A stretch of 64,000 nucleotides of DNA from Sphingobacterium daejeonense. GTDB taxonomy: Bacteria; Bacteroidota; Bacteroidia; Sphingobacteriales; Sphingobacteriaceae. Below are positions 62,947-64,000 of the stretch, one piece after another; position 1 is the stretch's first letter; each line of letters starts with the position of its first letter. The stretch spans positions 1,178,001 to 1,242,000 of the forward strand of contig NZ_LR590470.1 in assembly GCF_901472535.1 (NCBI RefSeq), in the 5' to 3' direction. The notes under the pieces are model-generated. The model saw only the letters and a program-made list of their open reading frames with translations. It did not search any database and was not told the origin of the DNA. The position numbers and the translations under genes were made by a program.

Positions 62947-63153
62947 ATAAAATATGTTTTTTTGGTACAATAATCATTAACTGATTGCCTTTCAAACACA
63001 TATTTTTCAGGGTGGTGCGGTTTGCAGCTTATTAACAGCTTGTGGAATTCTAAAAGATCTTTTGGATAAAATTTTTTTGAGGTTTAATGTGTTAAAAATC
63101 AGCTTCATTGGGCATAGGAGGGGTTTTTCAATTGGTTTTATTTTCACTTTTTA

Positions 63154-63184
63154 TTTGGAGATCAAGTCAGAATTTGTACTTTTG
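63154..63184 (+). promoter_or_regulatory. Promoter of tRNA-Ser(TGA)
   Basis: TTTG (63154-63157), 19 nt, TACTTTTG (63177-63184); the tRNA starts 5 nt later. Confidence 0.85.
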
Positions 63185-63188
63185 TCGC

Positions 63189-63276
63189 GGAGAGTTGGCA
63201 GAGTGGTCGAATGCGGCGGTCTTGAAAACCGTTAACTGTCACAGGTTCGGGGGTTCGAATCCCTCACTCTCCGCCA
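63189..63276 (+). tRNA. tRNA-Ser (anticodon TGA)
   Basis: Acceptor GGAGAGT / ACTCTCC, anticodon stem GCGGT / ACCGT with loop CTTGAAA (anticodon TGA, reads UCA and others), a long variable arm and T loop GGTTCGAATCC. CCA is present in the DNA (63274-63276). 88 nt with CCA. Confidence 0.95.
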
Positions 63277-63285
63277 AATAATTCA

Positions 63286-63308
63286 AAGCCCGACGTCAGT
63301 CGGGTTTT
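63286..63308 (+). terminator. Terminator after tRNA-Ser(TGA)
   Basis: CCCGAC-GTCA-GTCGGG followed by four T. Confidence 0.8.
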
Positions 63309-63788
63309 GTTGTTTCTGGGGTTTTTCTCAATTAGTTTTAGTAAAAGCAATAGCGCTACGAACGTCTGAATTTCTACTCAATAGTAAACTTCAAAAAGCT
63401 TTTATTTTTAGTGTATTTAGTATTTGGATTTATGTAGTCAAATAATTCTTGTTTGATTTTTTTTATCATCTCATCCTAGAAATTCTTATCCTAAACAACC
63501 TGAAACAACGCAACCGAAAGCGCCACAAACTGAGTTTATTTATTTAAAGCTGTCCTCAGAAAGGGATGGTTCATGGTTTGGGTACGGAGGCTCTACGACC
63601 GAAAGAAATTTATTCGTATTTAAATTGTAATTTAACTCTGAAAAATTAGTTTTGGCTAGTTCGGGAGCAACAATGAGTTATTTTGCCCCGATTTATCATC
63701 TTCGGGAAAATATCAATAATGTATTTTATGAGTATAATTCAATTCATGGCTATATAGAACTAATTATAATTTAGAAATTTGAATATTG
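63309..63788. other. Gene-poor region with a possible coding remnant
   Basis: No complete gene. One frame is open from 63457 to the stop at 63630 without a start codon and reads PKQPETTQPKAPQTEFIYLK then SERDGSWFGYGGSTTERN, which looks like the end of a real protein rather than random sequence. It may be the 3' remnant of a lost gene. Confidence 0.35.
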
Positions 63789-64000
63789 ATGACATTACAA
63801 AATATTTTATCACAAATAAGCGACAAGAATACAAAACTTGGCGACATTCGGGAAATTGCAAAACAGATTAATAAAGATCATCTATTGGCAATGGAACTTT
63901 GGTCAACCAAGCAGTTTTTTGCTCGACAATTGGCAATCCTAATATTTGACAAAAAACATCTTACAGAAGACTTGATTGATAAATTGGTAGCAGACATTAA
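63789..64000 (+). CDS. DNA alkylation repair enzyme (AlkD-like), 3' truncated
   Basis: The frame opens at ATG 63789 and runs to the window end (70 codons). The visible MTLQNILSQISDKNTKLGDI and KDHLLAMELWSTKQFFARQL followed by AILIFDKKHLTEDLIDKLVA are the N-terminal HEAT-like helices of the DNA alkylation repair family, which removes alkylated bases. The rest lies outside the window. Confidence 0.8.
   Translation, partial: MTLQNILSQISDKNTKLGDIREIAKQINKDHLLAMELWSTKQFFARQLAILIFDKKHLTEDLIDKLVADI

Overview
The window looks like a chromosomal segment of a Bacteroidota bacterium, most likely Sphingobacteriaceae (Sphingobacterium-like). The reasons are the AT-rich DNA, TonB-dependent receptors paired with lipoproteins, promoters of the TTTG-N19-TAnnTTTG type (seen exactly in front of all three tRNA genes), tetratricopeptide histidine kinases, and a GDP-mannose hydrolase, ETF and aconitase set typical of that group. 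No phage, plasmid or CRISPR locus is visible. The only intact mobile DNA is two nearly identical IS1182-type elements in opposite orientation, at 25.3-27.1 kb and 50.0-51.8 kb.

Layout. 0-4.5 kb: a CorC/HlyC-type membrane protein and rsmE, converging on an ABC operon whose permease carries a long His/Asp repeat. 4.6-8.7 kb: a TonB receptor (two frame breaks) with a beta-helix lipoprotein. 8.7-9.1 kb: a mirrored array of short repeats. 9.1-13.0 kb: nucleoside-type MFS transporter, bifunctional nuclease, ETF alpha and beta. 13.2-16.3 kb: a TPR protein, an NlpE-like lipoprotein and three tandem paralogous small secreted proteins, each behind the same palindrome and promoter. 16.3-21.1 kb: housekeeping genes (cysteine desulfurase, lnt, rsmI, thioesterase). 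21.3-25.3 kb: TonB receptor plus beta-propeller phytase. 27.1-31.7 kb: a porin-like protein and a lipoprotein divergent from a histidine kinase/response regulator pair, with the same perfect palindrome at the same place in both promoters. 31.7-36.7 kb: a broken class A beta-lactamase, nudK and small accessory genes. 37-46 kb: tRNA-Ser, a PgpH-type HD phosphohydrolase, rpe and two aconitases (the second frame-broken). 46.2-47.7 kb: gene-free and packed with repeats. 47.7-60 kb: M14 peptidase, DinB, then a long run of minus-strand small genes. 60-64 kb: AraC-type regulator, small membrane proteins, tRNA-Arg, tRNA-Ser and the start of a DNA alkylation repair gene.

Most interesting signals. (1) Three tandem paralogs share an inverted repeat (TACCTA...TAGGTA) centred exactly 31.5 bp before a TAnnTTTG box. 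(2) The kinase operon and its divergent lipoprotein operon share the palindrome CCCCCTAAAGGGGG centred exactly 30.5 bp before their boxes. Both look like activator sites near -42. (3) Two homologous intergenic blocks at about 54.0 and 60.5 kb look like paralogous small RNAs on the minus strand, with covarying terminator stems and an invariant UCCCC loop.

Caution. At least nine genes are broken by single-base indels, nearly all in homopolymer runs, while the surrounding protein sequence is well conserved. Uncorrected sequencing error is the simplest explanation for most of them, so the pseudogene labels below mean 'reading frame broken in this sequence'.
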